Positions 15,743-25,029 of a DNA stretch of 64,000 nt are shown here, one piece after another; the first letter of the stretch is position 1, and the number at the start of each line of letters is the position of its first letter. Under the pieces are notes generated by a model, which worked only from the letters and a program-made list of their open reading frames with translations, searched no databases and had not been told where the DNA came from. The stretch is from assembly GCA_020161935.1 (NCBI GenBank), contig JAIUNI010000001.1:186001-250000 (forward strand), written 5' to 3'. This stretch comes from Chloroflexota bacterium (GTDB lineage Bacteria; Chloroflexota; Anaerolineae; Aggregatilineales; Phototrophicaceae). The position numbers and the translations under genes were made by a program.

Positions 15743-18439
15743 CTAGACAGGTGTCGGCAGCGGTAAACCGGTTTGGGTTTGGAAGTCCGCCAGCGAACGA
15801 TAGGCCGCATCCCGTACATCTGCTTTTTTGTCGTTGAGCGCGTTGTACAGCGCCTTGACCATCGTCAATTCGCCAAGCTGACCAATGTTCCGTGCTGCCA
15901 AGCTGCGTGTGAGGTCATCGCCCTCTTGCAGCGCTTTTATCATAATCAGGCTGGCATCCGCCCCCGGTTCGATATTTTCCTCGCGTTTGGCTGCCCATTC
16001 GTTAAGCCATGTAATCGCTTCCGGCGGTGGATAACCGTGTGGTCCGTTGCCTTTGCCATAGCGCATCTCTTGGAACGCGAGTTGTGCTGCCGACCGTACG
16101 TACCACTGCGAGTCTTCGAGGAAGGCGCGGTAGATTGCCAAGACTGCCCAATCCGATTTGAGCCGCTTAATGCCGAATACCGCCGCCCGCCGTACGATCA
16201 TTTCTGCATCCTGTATCGCATCGTACAGCGTCGGATAACCTTCTGCCGGAATATCCGCCAGCGTTTCCGCAACCGCCTGCCGCAGCGACTCCGAACCTTC
16301 GGTCAGCGCATCAACCAGTGCCGTCAACGCTTCTTCGGTACGAATAGCGCCGAGCGCCAGTGCCGCCGCGATCTGTACATCGCTCCCACCATCCTGAAGC
16401 AGCGGGGCAACAATTGAAGCGGCTTCCGGTACGCCTATTACGCCGAGCGAAAGACATGCCAACTGGCGAATTTGCGCCACGATACTCTTGGTCGCTTGGG
16501 CAAAGATTCCGGTAACACCGGGATCATTCGTGACCAGTAACGCGGCGGCTGCGCGTTCACGCAGCAGGGGGAATTGGTTGGGGGCGCTGAAAACTTTGCC
16601 CAAATAATTGATATACGTGTCACGCCAAACCACATCATCCGGCGCTTGCCGCAGCCAATGTGCAATCTCCATGATGTTGCTCTGCATCACATCGGTGGGG
16701 CTGCTCATCCGCGTACTGACAATATTATCGAGTTGAACCTGAGTGGCGCTGTAGGTGATCGCTTTCCGCCACATGGACAGAGCGATTTTTTCATTGAGCA
16801 GCGCTTCATTTACGTCACGTAGGCTCAAGCTGGCGAAGTACGATGCGATTTCAGGATGGCGGAACCGGTAGCGCCCGCCTTTGTAGCGAACCAATAAGCC
16901 CGATTTGCGAAGCACGGCCATAAATTTATCAGCCGGATTCACTTTCTTCTCAGCTTTTTTGGCATCCGGCTTGGCAGGTTTTTCCTCGGCTGGTGTGAGA
17001 TCTGCTAACGCCAGTTCAGCATCCCCCAGTAAATCATCGGCTGTTGTAGTCGTTGATGGGGGTGCTTGCTCGTCTAGCAGCGTGGAAAGGCGCACACGGG
17101 TGATATAACCCTCGTCCAGTTGGAGAACGGCGGCTTTAATCAGGTATTCGGTTATTTTGTCATCTTTGTAGTCAGCCGGTATATAGCGGCTGACCAAGCT
17201 GTTGACCCATGTATCAACGCCGTTCGCTTCCGCCCCGCTGGAGAAGTGCGACCACACCTTGAGCGTAAATTCTAAGGGAGACAAACTGCGGGTATTATTT
17301 TTGACGAGAGCCACCAATTCTTCTGCTGGGGGCTGCATCCCGATCCGGCGTTTCGCTGTTTTCGTCCAGTTTGTCGCCCAATTATCCACGTACTGAGCGC
17401 GGTCGGTGTCGCTCCACGGGCGCAGATAAACGGGTGTCAGCCCAATTTCTTGGGTCAGTACGCCATGATGTTCCGGCGCACCCGTAAGGATGAAAAAGTT
17501 CTGGCGATAATGGGTAATCAGCGCCCTTAACCAATCGAGTTGGTCAGCATGTTCTTCCGAAGTGAGTTCGTCATAACCATCGATCAGCAGTAAAACTTGT
17601 CCCTGCTTAAGACGTGTGTATAAGTTTACCGGCGTGGTGCTAGCCGCGATCCGCCCAAGCTGCCGTTGAACAGCGCGTACCAATGGTTCAGCCGGATCAA
17701 TCTCCGAACCGTATGTTGCCACATCAGCCTGAATATCTGAGAGATGAATATAAACGGGCATCAAGCGGTTAAAGAGAGGAATCCCAACTTCGTTTTGTGT
17801 ATCGAGCGCCATACCGCGTTCTTCGGCAAAGCGTTCTTTTGCCCGTTGTTCCAGCAGCACCCGTTCTTTGATGCGTACCGCTCGCTTCTTTTCATCGAGT
17901 GCCGCTTCTTCAGCATCGAGTTGCTGTTGTACTGTATCAACCGGCTTCTTAAAATGCGCCCGTCCTAATGCGCGGAGAATGATGGTCATCAGGGCGGTTG
18001 TCCGGCCACTACCCGCTGGGCCAAGAAGCGCCAACGCGCGGTCGCCCGTGCCGAGTTCGTCTATTGATAGGGTATGGACGTTATAGGGTGCTTGTATGAG
18101 TGGCAGATCGGGAATGTGCGGCACGACATGAAAAACACTGTGGGTAACAATGTCCTCTGCTGGCGCGGCAAGGGGAGGGGCAGTCAGAAAGCGCGGCTCG
18201 ACCACAATATCGGTCAGGTTAATCGTGCTGCCAAGTAGGTGGCTGCGCTGCACCATCCAGATCAAGTCGTTGATATAACGTGAATCCGAGCTTTGGGTGG
18301 CATAACTTTGGGCGCTGCTCGCCTGCTGGTTGACGGATCGTATCGCGCTGCCGATCAGATGCCGCGCACGGTACACACCATAAGCGGATGCCCAACCCGC
18401 CACTAACCCGATTCCAAAATTCTGTACATCGAATCCCAT
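15743..18439 (-). CDS. membrane-anchored NACHT-like NTPase with HEAT repeats
   Basis: The protein has 898 residues. An N-terminal hydrophobic helix (about 7-24) may anchor it. The NTPase domain has a P-loop LGPAGSGRTTAL at 139-150, a charged coiled insertion (about 166-208), and Walker B VLLLIDGYDEL at 282-292, the NACHT-type pattern with extra acidic residues. A winged-helix-like region around 500-545 ends in the NACHT-typical YRFRHPEIASYFAS. HEAT-like repeats fill roughly 620-890. NACHT/STAND proteins are signal-sensing switches that oligomerise on ligand binding. The Walker A lysine is replaced by Arg146, so nucleotide hydrolysis may be impaired. GGAGGAG precedes the ATG. No toxin or nuclease domain and no defence neighbours are visible; the role is unknown. 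Confidence 0.8.
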   Translation of the reverse strand: MGFDVQNFGIGLVAGWASAYGVYRARHLIGSAIRSVNQQASSAQSYATQSSDSRYINDLIWMVQRSHLLGSTINLTDIVVEPRFLTAPPLAAPAEDIVTHSVFHVVPHIPDLPLIQAPYNVHTLSIDELGTGDRALALLGPAGSGRTTALMTIILRALGRAHFKKPVDTVQQQLDAEEAALDEKKRAVRIKERVLLEQRAKERFAEERGMALDTQNEVGIPLFNRLMPVYIHLSDIQADVATYGSEIDPAEPLVRAVQRQLGRIAASTTPVNLYTRLKQGQVLLLIDGYDELTSEEHADQLDWLRALITHYRQNFFILTGAPEHHGVLTQEIGLTPVYLRPWSDTDRAQYVDNWATNWTKTAKRRIGMQPPAEELVALVKNNTRSLSPLEFTLKVWSHFSSGAEANGVDTWVNSLVSRYIPADYKDDKITEYLIKAAVLQLDEGYITRVRLSTLLDEQAPPSTTTTADDLLGDAELALADLTPAEEKPAKPDAKKAEKKVNPADKFMAVLRKSGLLVRYKGGRYRFRHPEIASYFASLSLRDVNEALLNEKIALSMWRKAITYSATQVQLDNIVSTRMSSPTDVMQSNIMEIAHWLRQAPDDVVWRDTYINYLGKVFSAPNQFPLLRERAAAALLVTNDPGVTGIFAQATKSIVAQIRQLACLSLGVIGVPEAASIVAPLLQDGGSDVQIAAALALGAIRTEEALTALVDALTEGSESLRQAVAETLADIPAEGYPTLYDAIQDAEMIVRRAAVFGIKRLKSDWAVLAIYRAFLEDSQWYVRSAAQLAFQEMRYGKGNGPHGYPPPEAITWLNEWAAKREENIEPGADASLIMIKALQEGDDLTRSLAARNIGQLGELTMVKALYNALNDKKADVRDAAYRSLADFQTQTGLPLPTPV

Positions 18440-18457
18440 CTTGGCTCCTCCGCCGGT

Positions 18458-19165
18458 TTAGCCACTACGGTAGATTAGGATACGCCCACAGCTTGAGCAA
18501 TAAGTCAAGCCTTCCCCTTTACGCACGGCTTGAATGACGTTCATGTTTTGCTGAACCCGGCAAACCGAGCAGCTTTGATTGTTGAGTACGGCGACGGCAT
18601 GGTTATTTTTGGTGCGGCGTAAGTTGTTATAGATGCGGAGAGTCTCGGCCTCAATGGTCGGCAGGAGTTGTTCGCGGCTCTTAAGCAGTGCGCTGCCTTC
18701 AGATTTCAACCGTTTTTGTTCGTCGATCAAACTCTGGTTCGCCAGTTCAAATTGTGCGCGTAAGGTGTCCAGCTTTGCCGTACTCGCTTTGAGTGCGGTG
18801 TCCGCCTCGTCTACCGAGAGCATCGTTTCCAGCAGTGTATCCTCAAGCTCTTGGTTGCGCTTCTTCAACGATTGAATCTCATGCTGCATATCTTGGAGTT
18901 CTTTCGGGTTCTTCACCCGACCACTGTACAGGGTCTCATCTGTATCTCGCACTTTGGCAGTGTTCGTTTGGATTTCCCCCTCCAGCTTGCGAACTTTAGC
19001 TTGCAGCGGTGTTAACACCTGTTGGTCAGCCTCAACTTGCGTTTGAGCCTCGGTAAGGGCTTTATTGTCGGCAAGCTGGGCGGCAATTTCTTCCAGCCGT
19101 TTATGCTTTTGTTGAACTTGTAGATCAATTTCTTGGAGGCGGTAAAGTTCGGACGCTTGTATCAT
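18458..19165 (-). CDS. coiled-coil C4-type zinc ribbon protein
   Basis: The protein has 235 residues. Nearly all of residues 1-175 is a heptad-rich antiparallel coiled coil. The central segment YSGRVKNPKELQDMQHEI is the signature of this family (HP0958/CT398/DR0291-like). The C-terminus has a four-cysteine zinc ribbon, CSVC and CSSC, around 195-230. Members act as chaperone or scaffold proteins; H. pylori HP0958 binds flagellar sigma and mRNA. The role here is unknown. It lies 18 bases upstream of the NACHT-like gene on the same strand and is probably co-transcribed with it. Confidence 0.88.
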   Translation of the reverse strand: MIQASELYRLQEIDLQVQQKHKRLEEIAAQLADNKALTEAQTQVEADQQVLTPLQAKVRKLEGEIQTNTAKVRDTDETLYSGRVKNPKELQDMQHEIQSLKKRNQELEDTLLETMLSVDEADTALKASTAKLDTLRAQFELANQSLIDEQKRLKSEGSALLKSREQLLPTIEAETLRIYNNLRRTKNNHAVAVLNNQSCSVCRVQQNMNVIQAVRKGEGLTYCSSCGRILIYRSG

Positions 19166-19378
19166 AAATAGGTCGTCTATCTCATCTGCCAGCGATTGAA
19201 ACCGTTATAATGGCTGGCGTAGGTGATGTCTTAATGTGTTAAAGAGATTATTTCAGTTTACAGTTTAAGTATACACTGGGCTTACTAATCCGTGTAATTG
19301 ATCTTTCGGTTGGATACCTGCTTTTCAACCGGATCCTAATGACGCTAACTACACTCCGTGGCAGCGAAGGCGGTTTCA

Positions 19379-20965
19379 ATGCAACCAACTCGTGATAATG
19401 TTTATGTCACGCCCGCAGAATGGCGCTGGGTCATCATAGTTGCCAGCTTCTTGGTCATCCTCGCGTTTGTCCCTTTCTTGTGGGTTGGGTTGTCGGGTTC
19501 CGGCGGTGAACAGTGGCAGTTTATGGGTGTCCTCAATAACCCGATGGATGGGGCAACCTACCTCTCCAAGATGTTGCAAGGTTATGATGGCTCATGGCTC
19601 ATTCACTTCCAGCACACGCCGGAAGATCATAACGCCATGCTGCTACAGATCCTATATCCCTTCCTCGGTCAATTATCACAGGTCGTCAGCATTCCGCCGA
19701 TTGCATTGTTCCATGCCGCGCGTGTTGTAGCCTCGCTGATTATGTATATGGCGCTCTACCATTTTGCTGCCACGATTTGGCCGCGTCGTCGTTCACGACA
19801 AATCTTTTTCATCATCGTTTCTATTGGTTCAGGGTTGGGGTGGCTGTACACGATTTTGGCTGGTGATGTGGGTGGTGTACCGGATCTCACCATCCCTGAG
19901 ATGTTCCCGTTTTACAGCAGTTTGGTAAACGTTCACTTTCCCTTGACGATTGCGTGCCTTGCCCTCATGAGCAGTATTATCGTCATTACATTCCGTCCCG
20001 GTTGCACCGATGACCCATCAATGGGTAATGGTGGTTTACTGCTTGCAGTGCTTAGTTTCGTGCTATCACTCTTATACCCCCAGTCATTAGTTCCATTTGG
20101 TATAGCTGTTGTTTTGTTGGTGGCTTATCGCAGCTTTCACGCCCGCAAGTTCAAAATGCGTGATGTGCGCTGGTTACTGCTTCTCGGTTTACCTGCACTA
20201 CCACTGGCTGTCTATTATGTGGCTTTGGTCAACTATAATCCCGCCGCTGCCGAGTGGAATCGCCAGAACATCACGTTGTCGCCTTCGATTATTGTGTTCT
20301 TGTTAGGGCTTGGCGTTCCGTTACTGATGGCGCTGCCGGGTATTTTACGCAGTCTCCGCCGTTTCGAACCGGACGGTGATCAATTCGTGATCATTTGGTT
20401 AGTCGTCATTTTTCTCGCCATGTTCCTGCCCAATAATACGCAGCGCCGTTTCGGGGCAGGATTGATGATGCCCATCGCCTACTTTGCGACCCGCGCATTA
20501 GAAGGATACTGGTTTAACTTTGTCAATCGCCGTTGGCGCTACCGTTTACTGATCGCGGTTGCGCCAGCCATGACGATGAGTTATGTGCTCGTATTACTCG
20601 GCAATTTGACCGTGACCAGTGGCCCCTTCCTGCAGAGGGATTATGCAGTCGCTTTCCAATGGCTCCGCCAGACAGCTAAATCTCAGGATGTGATATTGGC
20701 TGCACCTGATGTTGGTTTGTGGGTTCCAGCATGGACTGGCGCACGGGTTGTAGCAGGTCATCCATTTGAGACCTTGTATGTAGAAGAAAAGCTTGAGCAA
20801 ACTTATGGTTGGTACGAAGGACAGAACTGCGCTGATGTGATCGAACAATATGATGTTCGTTACATCATCGTTGGGCCTCAAGAACGTGATATGGGATCTG
20901 ATGCCTGCACTAGCGATCTCACACCGGTATTTGAATATAATTCGGTGACTGTCTACTCACCGTAA
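19379..20965 (+). CDS. polytopic GT-C-like membrane protein
   Basis: The protein has 528 residues. There are about eleven predicted membrane segments, starting with WVIIVASFLVILAFVPFLWV. The first extracellular loop carries NNPMDGATYLSKM, an acidic residue placed like the catalytic Asp of GT-C enzymes. A soluble C-terminal part (about 440-528) reads PDVGLWVPAWTGARVVAGHP and has a DVRYIIVGPQERD segment, seen at the end of many uncharacterised GT-C-like proteins. I chose ATG 19379 over GTG 19358 because AAGGCGG is well spaced for it. It is the first gene of the surface-glycan block and is divergent from the zinc-ribbon gene. Confidence 0.7.
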   Translation: MQPTRDNVYVTPAEWRWVIIVASFLVILAFVPFLWVGLSGSGGEQWQFMGVLNNPMDGATYLSKMLQGYDGSWLIHFQHTPEDHNAMLLQILYPFLGQLSQVVSIPPIALFHAARVVASLIMYMALYHFAATIWPRRRSRQIFFIIVSIGSGLGWLYTILAGDVGGVPDLTIPEMFPFYSSLVNVHFPLTIACLALMSSIIVITFRPGCTDDPSMGNGGLLLAVLSFVLSLLYPQSLVPFGIAVVLLVAYRSFHARKFKMRDVRWLLLLGLPALPLAVYYVALVNYNPAAAEWNRQNITLSPSIIVFLLGLGVPLLMALPGILRSLRRFEPDGDQFVIIWLVVIFLAMFLPNNTQRRFGAGLMMPIAYFATRALEGYWFNFVNRRWRYRLLIAVAPAMTMSYVLVLLGNLTVTSGPFLQRDYAVAFQWLRQTAKSQDVILAAPDVGLWVPAWTGARVVAGHPFETLYVEEKLEQTYGWYEGQNCADVIEQYDVRYIIVGPQERDMGSDACTSDLTPVFEYNSVTVYSP

Positions 20966-21015
20966 CCAGCGTATGTTGATTAGTTGAATAACGCTCTCTA
21001 GCTAAGGGTTGACAC

Positions 21016-23289
21016 TTGAACCGTCCATCAAGCCGTAATGCATTCCCGCTGCTCGTGCTGTTTATCACCCTCATGGTGATTTTTCACCGCCTGTTATTAG
21101 GTGAAGTATTCGTATGGGGTCTGCCATCCCTTCAGTTTTACCCGTGGCGGGAGTACGCATTTGATGCGCTCCGCAGCGGTTCCCTGCCATACTGGAATCC
21201 GTACAGCGGTGCGGGTGCGCCACTCCTCGCGAACTACCAATCGGCACTGCTTTACCCCCTCAACTGGTTTGGCCTCATCCTCCCGTTAGCATGGTCGATG
21301 AGTGTGACTGCCGTCCTGCATCTGTTCATCGCGGGCTGGGGCATGTGGGCGTTTACAGGCGAACTGGGTGTGCCGGCCTTAGGGCGTGGCATCAGCGCCT
21401 TAGCCTTTGCCCTTACCGGTTATCTAGTCGCGCGTTTAGGCACTTATCCGACCGTGTTTACCGCCGCGTGGATGCCGTGGCTCATGTGGGCGGCGCTCAA
21501 AGTGATGAGCGATAAACACCGGCGCTTCATCGGCTGGCTAGCGGTATTCACAGCGTTACAACTGTTAGCAGGCCACGCCCAAACGACATGGTACAGCCTT
21601 TTGCTAGTTGGTCTATTCTCGGCCTATTGGGGCGTAAGTCACCGCGTTCGCTGGCAGCGCATGGTGATCTTAGCGCTGGCGGTTGCGTTAGGCGCGGGGG
21701 CAGCCAGCGCCCAACTCCTGCCCACGGCTGAACTCTTGGCGCAGTCCCAGCGGTCGAGCGGCGTGGACTACAACAAGACGATGAACTTCAGCTACTCGCC
21801 GGAACGGACAATGAACTTTTTCGCGGCGAACGTGTTTGGTACACCGAGCGATGGATCGTATTCGACACAGGGCGCGTTCTTTGAAGATGCGGTCTACTTC
21901 GGCTTTATCCCGCTGATTTCTGCGATAGCTGCCATTTTGACATGGGCGTGGGGCAATCTCCGGCGGCATGAACGTCCGGCATATTTCGCCTCCGTTCCCT
22001 TCTGGTTGGTGATCGTGGTTGTGGCGTTTGTGCTGGCGCTCGGTAACAAATCACCTGTATTCCCCTTCCTGTACGAGCATGTTCCGACCTTTAGCATGTT
22101 TCAAGCGCCGGTGCGCTGGCATATCTGGACGGTATTTGGTCTCGCAGTGCTGGCAGGTATTGGTGTAGGTATGTGGACACGCGGTCATTGGGTGCTGTTT
22201 GGTACGCGCCTTGCGACCGCAGCCGGTATTGGCGCGGCACTTCTCGCGTTGGTCGCCCCCCGGTTTCTCCCGCCGGAACTCGCCCAGAGTAAGGCGTTCG
22301 CACCCCTTTTGTTGGCTGTTGTTACGGTCAGCATTCTAGGGGCGCTGGCAGGGGTTCTAACGCTGACACAGCCCGAAGCGAAGTCTAGCTCGCGTTACCC
22401 GTGGTGGATGCTGGCAGTGTGGATTGTGACCGCGGCGGATTTGGCCTACGCAGGGTGGGGCTTGAACCCGACTGCTCCCGCCTCGTTTTACGACCCTGTT
22501 CAACCGACTGATGAACCGGCAGGGCGTGGATACTGGCCGGAGCAGTTCGAAACGGATCTCAAGTTTGAGGAGGGCGGCTTCCTTGAGTTTGCCGACTACC
22601 GGATTTTGCTCGACCGTTTAGCCGAATACCGCGCGAGTGAACTGCCTAACCTCAACATCATTGACCGTATGCCTTTGCTCAACAACTTCGAACCCTTGTT
22701 AGTCGGTTCGTTCATGCGCTATATCACATTGGTCGAGCGTTATCCGGCGCAGCGCGATACCCTCTTAAGCGCGGCGGGCGTGGGTTACGTGTATGATGAG
22801 CAGGGGCAGCGCGTCATGATGAATGAGACCCCACAGCGGGCGTGGTTTGTGGACGCGGCGTGCTGGCACACAGACACCCAATCCCTTGAGCAAGCCCTTA
22901 TGGATAATTGGGACGCGGCGCAGCTTGTTCACCTGTTGGGTGAAGGCGACTGTGCGGGTGAGATACTCAGCGAGCAAACGCCCAACAGGGTCGACAGCCT
23001 GATTGATAACGGCGACAGTGTTGTTATCAGTACCTCGGTCAACCATGATGGCTGGTTGGTTCTAGCTGATACCGATTACCCCGGTTGGTCGGCGCGGGTT
23101 GATGGGCAGCCAGCCGACATTCAGCACGCCAACGGCATGTTCCGCGCCGTGCGGGTTACGGCAGGAGCGACTGAAGTCCGGTTTGATTACCAGTTCCGGT
23201 GGTTCTGGCCGAGTATTTTAGCGAGTGTGGTTTCAATCTTCATCGTCGTGGTATTGTTCCGTTCACGGGAGCCGCAGGTTACGGAATGA
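21016..23289 (+). CDS. YfhO family membrane glycosyltransferase-like protein
   Basis: The protein has 757 residues. About twelve membrane segments are followed by a C-terminal extracytoplasmic domain (about 590-735) and a final membrane helix (WPSILASVVSIFIVVVLF). YfhO traits are LRSGSLPYWNPYSGAGAPL in loop one, WFGLILPLAWSMS, the ALAFALTGYLVARLG helix and a C-terminal WLVLADTDYPGWSARVDG. B. subtilis YfhO is needed for glycosylation of lipoteichoic acid. The start is TTG 21016 with AAGGGT upstream. The stop overlaps the next gene by ATGA, coupling it to the sugar-1-phosphate transferase. Confidence 0.8.
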   Translation: MNRPSSRNAFPLLVLFITLMVIFHRLLLGEVFVWGLPSLQFYPWREYAFDALRSGSLPYWNPYSGAGAPLLANYQSALLYPLNWFGLILPLAWSMSVTAVLHLFIAGWGMWAFTGELGVPALGRGISALAFALTGYLVARLGTYPTVFTAAWMPWLMWAALKVMSDKHRRFIGWLAVFTALQLLAGHAQTTWYSLLLVGLFSAYWGVSHRVRWQRMVILALAVALGAGAASAQLLPTAELLAQSQRSSGVDYNKTMNFSYSPERTMNFFAANVFGTPSDGSYSTQGAFFEDAVYFGFIPLISAIAAILTWAWGNLRRHERPAYFASVPFWLVIVVVAFVLALGNKSPVFPFLYEHVPTFSMFQAPVRWHIWTVFGLAVLAGIGVGMWTRGHWVLFGTRLATAAGIGAALLALVAPRFLPPELAQSKAFAPLLLAVVTVSILGALAGVLTLTQPEAKSSSRYPWWMLAVWIVTAADLAYAGWGLNPTAPASFYDPVQPTDEPAGRGYWPEQFETDLKFEEGGFLEFADYRILLDRLAEYRASELPNLNIIDRMPLLNNFEPLLVGSFMRYITLVERYPAQRDTLLSAAGVGYVYDEQGQRVMMNETPQRAWFVDAACWHTDTQSLEQALMDNWDAAQLVHLLGEGDCAGEILSEQTPNRVDSLIDNGDSVVISTSVNHDGWLVLADTDYPGWSARVDGQPADIQHANGMFRAVRVTAGATEVRFDYQFRWFWPSILASVVSIFIVVVLFRSREPQVTE

Positions 23290-24737
23290 CCAAATTTACA
23301 AGGACACATGATAGTATGCTGTTTTCCCCTTCCACACAGCGCAGACGGCTTCAGTTGCAGATTTCCGAACGCCGTCTGGTGTTGATGGCTGGCGATGTGT
23401 TGGCGGTACTGTTTTCGGTGACGATTGCGCTGTTCGTCTGGTCGGTGGTGGCGAGAACGGCTTTTGATTTTGAGTTTATTTTCCCGCGCAGCCACTGGTA
23501 TTTTATCCTCACCGGGATATGGCTTCTGCTGGCGAGTGCAAATGACTTCTACGAACTGCGTGTGGCGGCGAGCAAGCGAGCAACTTACCGCCATTTGATC
23601 CTTATCACCTTACAGATGGTGGTTTTGTATCTCATCGTGTTTTTCTTTGCCCAACCGCTGGCGCTCCCCCGTTTGTTCATCCTGTACTATGCCGTAGCCT
23701 CTTTCCTGCTCATCGCGGTTTTCCGGCTTCTTAACCCGGCACTGGCAGGGTGGATTAGTACTCGTCGGCGCGTTTTGATCGTCGGGACAGACTGGGCGGC
23801 GATGACAATGATTGGCGCGATTGGTCGTCATGCCCATGATGTATACGATATTCGTGGTGTGATTGCCGAGCTAGACGATACCCTGACCGATATTTGCGAT
23901 GTGCCAGTGGTGGGACGGGGTAAGGACATCGCGCGATTGGTCTTTACCGAACAGATTAGTGAACTTATTGTGACCTCCACCCGCGAGATGAGCAAAGATA
24001 TTTTTCAAGGGGTGATGGATGCTTACGAGCAGGGCGCGACGATTGTGCCAATGCCCCTGTTATATGAGCGGATTACAGGGCAAGTGCCAGTTGAACACGT
24101 CATTAACAATTGGGCGGTGGTTTTACCCATTGACGGCGGCTCGATTTTTAATCCCTACCAGACCCTTAAACGTATTCTTGATATTCTGATCTCGCTCGTG
24201 GGTGCTTTAGCCTTTCTTGTCCTGTTACCCTTTATCGTGCTGGCGATCAAGCTGGATTCCCCCGGCAGCATCTTCTACTCGCAGGAGCGCATGGGCTTAA
24301 ACGGGCATACCTTCCGCATCTACAAGTTTCGCTCGATGCGGGCGGATGCCGAGGCCAAGACCGGCGCGGTATTCAGCCGGCAGGGTGACGACCGCGTGAC
24401 GCGGGTGGGGCGGTTTATGCGGAAGACGCGCCTTGACGAACTGCCCCAAATCCTCAACATCTTACGCGGCGACATGAGCATCGTTGGGCCGCGACCGGAA
24501 CGACCGGAACACGTCAAACGCTTGACCGAGAAAATTCCGTTTTACCGGACTCGCCTTGTGATCCGTCCCGGCCTGACCGGATGGGCGCAGGTGCGGTACA
24601 ACTACGGCTCGACGGACGAAGATGCTCTGATGAAGCTCCAGTACGACCTGTACTACATTCGTCACCAGTCGATTTTGCTTGACCTCAATATTATCCTGAG
24701 GACGGTGGGTAAGGTCATCAAGATGAGTGGTGTATAG
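23286..24737 (+). CDS. polyprenyl-phosphate sugar-1-phosphate transferase (WbaP/WcaJ type)
   Basis: The protein has 483 residues. Four to five N-terminal membrane helices (about 25-150) precede a CoA-binding-like domain (RRVLIVGTDWAA). A further membrane helix (near 300) leads into the bacterial sugar transferase domain with FYSQERMGLNGHTFRIYKFR, RKTRLDELPQILNILRGDMS and VGPRPERPEH. The closing RPGLTGWAQVRYNYG is diagnostic. Such enzymes start repeat-unit synthesis by moving a sugar phosphate from UDP-sugar to undecaprenyl phosphate. It starts at ATG 23286 in an ATGA overlap with yfhO; ATG 23316, with AAGGA upstream, is a reasonable alternative. It is the only initiating transferase in the glycan block. 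Confidence 0.93.
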   Translation: MTKFTRTHDSMLFSPSTQRRRLQLQISERRLVLMAGDVLAVLFSVTIALFVWSVVARTAFDFEFIFPRSHWYFILTGIWLLLASANDFYELRVAASKRATYRHLILITLQMVVLYLIVFFFAQPLALPRLFILYYAVASFLLIAVFRLLNPALAGWISTRRRVLIVGTDWAAMTMIGAIGRHAHDVYDIRGVIAELDDTLTDICDVPVVGRGKDIARLVFTEQISELIVTSTREMSKDIFQGVMDAYEQGATIVPMPLLYERITGQVPVEHVINNWAVVLPIDGGSIFNPYQTLKRILDILISLVGALAFLVLLPFIVLAIKLDSPGSIFYSQERMGLNGHTFRIYKFRSMRADAEAKTGAVFSRQGDDRVTRVGRFMRKTRLDELPQILNILRGDMSIVGPRPERPEHVKRLTEKIPFYRTRLVIRPGLTGWAQVRYNYGSTDEDALMKLQYDLYYIRHQSILLDLNIILRTVGKVIKMSGV

Positions 24738-24779
24738 GCAGTCGATAGTCTTTAGTCAACAGTCGTCAGTCAATACAAA

Positions 24780-24797
24780 TCGCCAAGAACGCCAAGA
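24780..24797 (+). repeat. 18-bp exact direct repeat, copy 1
   Basis: TCGCCAAGAACGCCAAGA is identical to 25131-25148. The two copies, each next to an AGTC-rich module, bracket the structured repeat at 24847-25029. Confidence 0.85.
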
Positions 24798-24846
24798 AAA
24801 ATCACAGAGTTTTTAAAGAGGGAAAGAGTGTTTTCTACCCTCTTTT

Positions 24847-25029
24847 GATTCGCAAACTGCACAAAATTCGTCAAATTCTGCAAATTGTGCAAATATCCCG
24901 CCGAAATGGCTGGCGGGACGCTCCCGTGCTGCCGCTAAAGTGACATTTTATGGCGGCGGATGCGAGGGAGCGCGGCGCTGAATTGGCGTGGCTGCGGCGG
25001 ATTTACGGGAGCAATCCACCACCGCGCAA
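24847..25029 (+). repeat. structured dispersed repeat, copy 1 (183 nt)
   Basis: It aligns to the reverse complement of 52247-52430 over its whole length, with the best block (24953-25027) about 77% identical and free of gaps. It starts with a GCAAATT-like repetitive part. A perfect hairpin follows: TCCCGCC (24896-24902) with GGCGGGA (24912-24918). GCTCCCGT (24920-24927) can pair with GGGAGC (24966-24971) around an inner stem, or instead with ACGGGAGC (25005-25012). The three blocks are present in both copies. No terminal inverted repeat or target-site duplication was recognised. Confidence 0.75.

Noticed and set aside
15773..16417. A 214-codon plus-strand frame opposite the NACHT-like gene
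   Set aside because: It is rich in Arg, Cys and Phe as expected from the antisense of the HEAT repeats, and it has no plausible start signal.
15743..19165. Antiphage defence island
   Set aside because: Apart from the NACHT-like protein there is no nuclease, toxin, methylase, integrase or phage gene nearby. The neighbours are ordinary.
24847..25029. Insertion sequence remnant or MITE with terminal repeats
   Set aside because: No matching terminal inverted repeats, target-site duplication or transposase fragment could be found at either copy, so I call it only a structured dispersed repeat.
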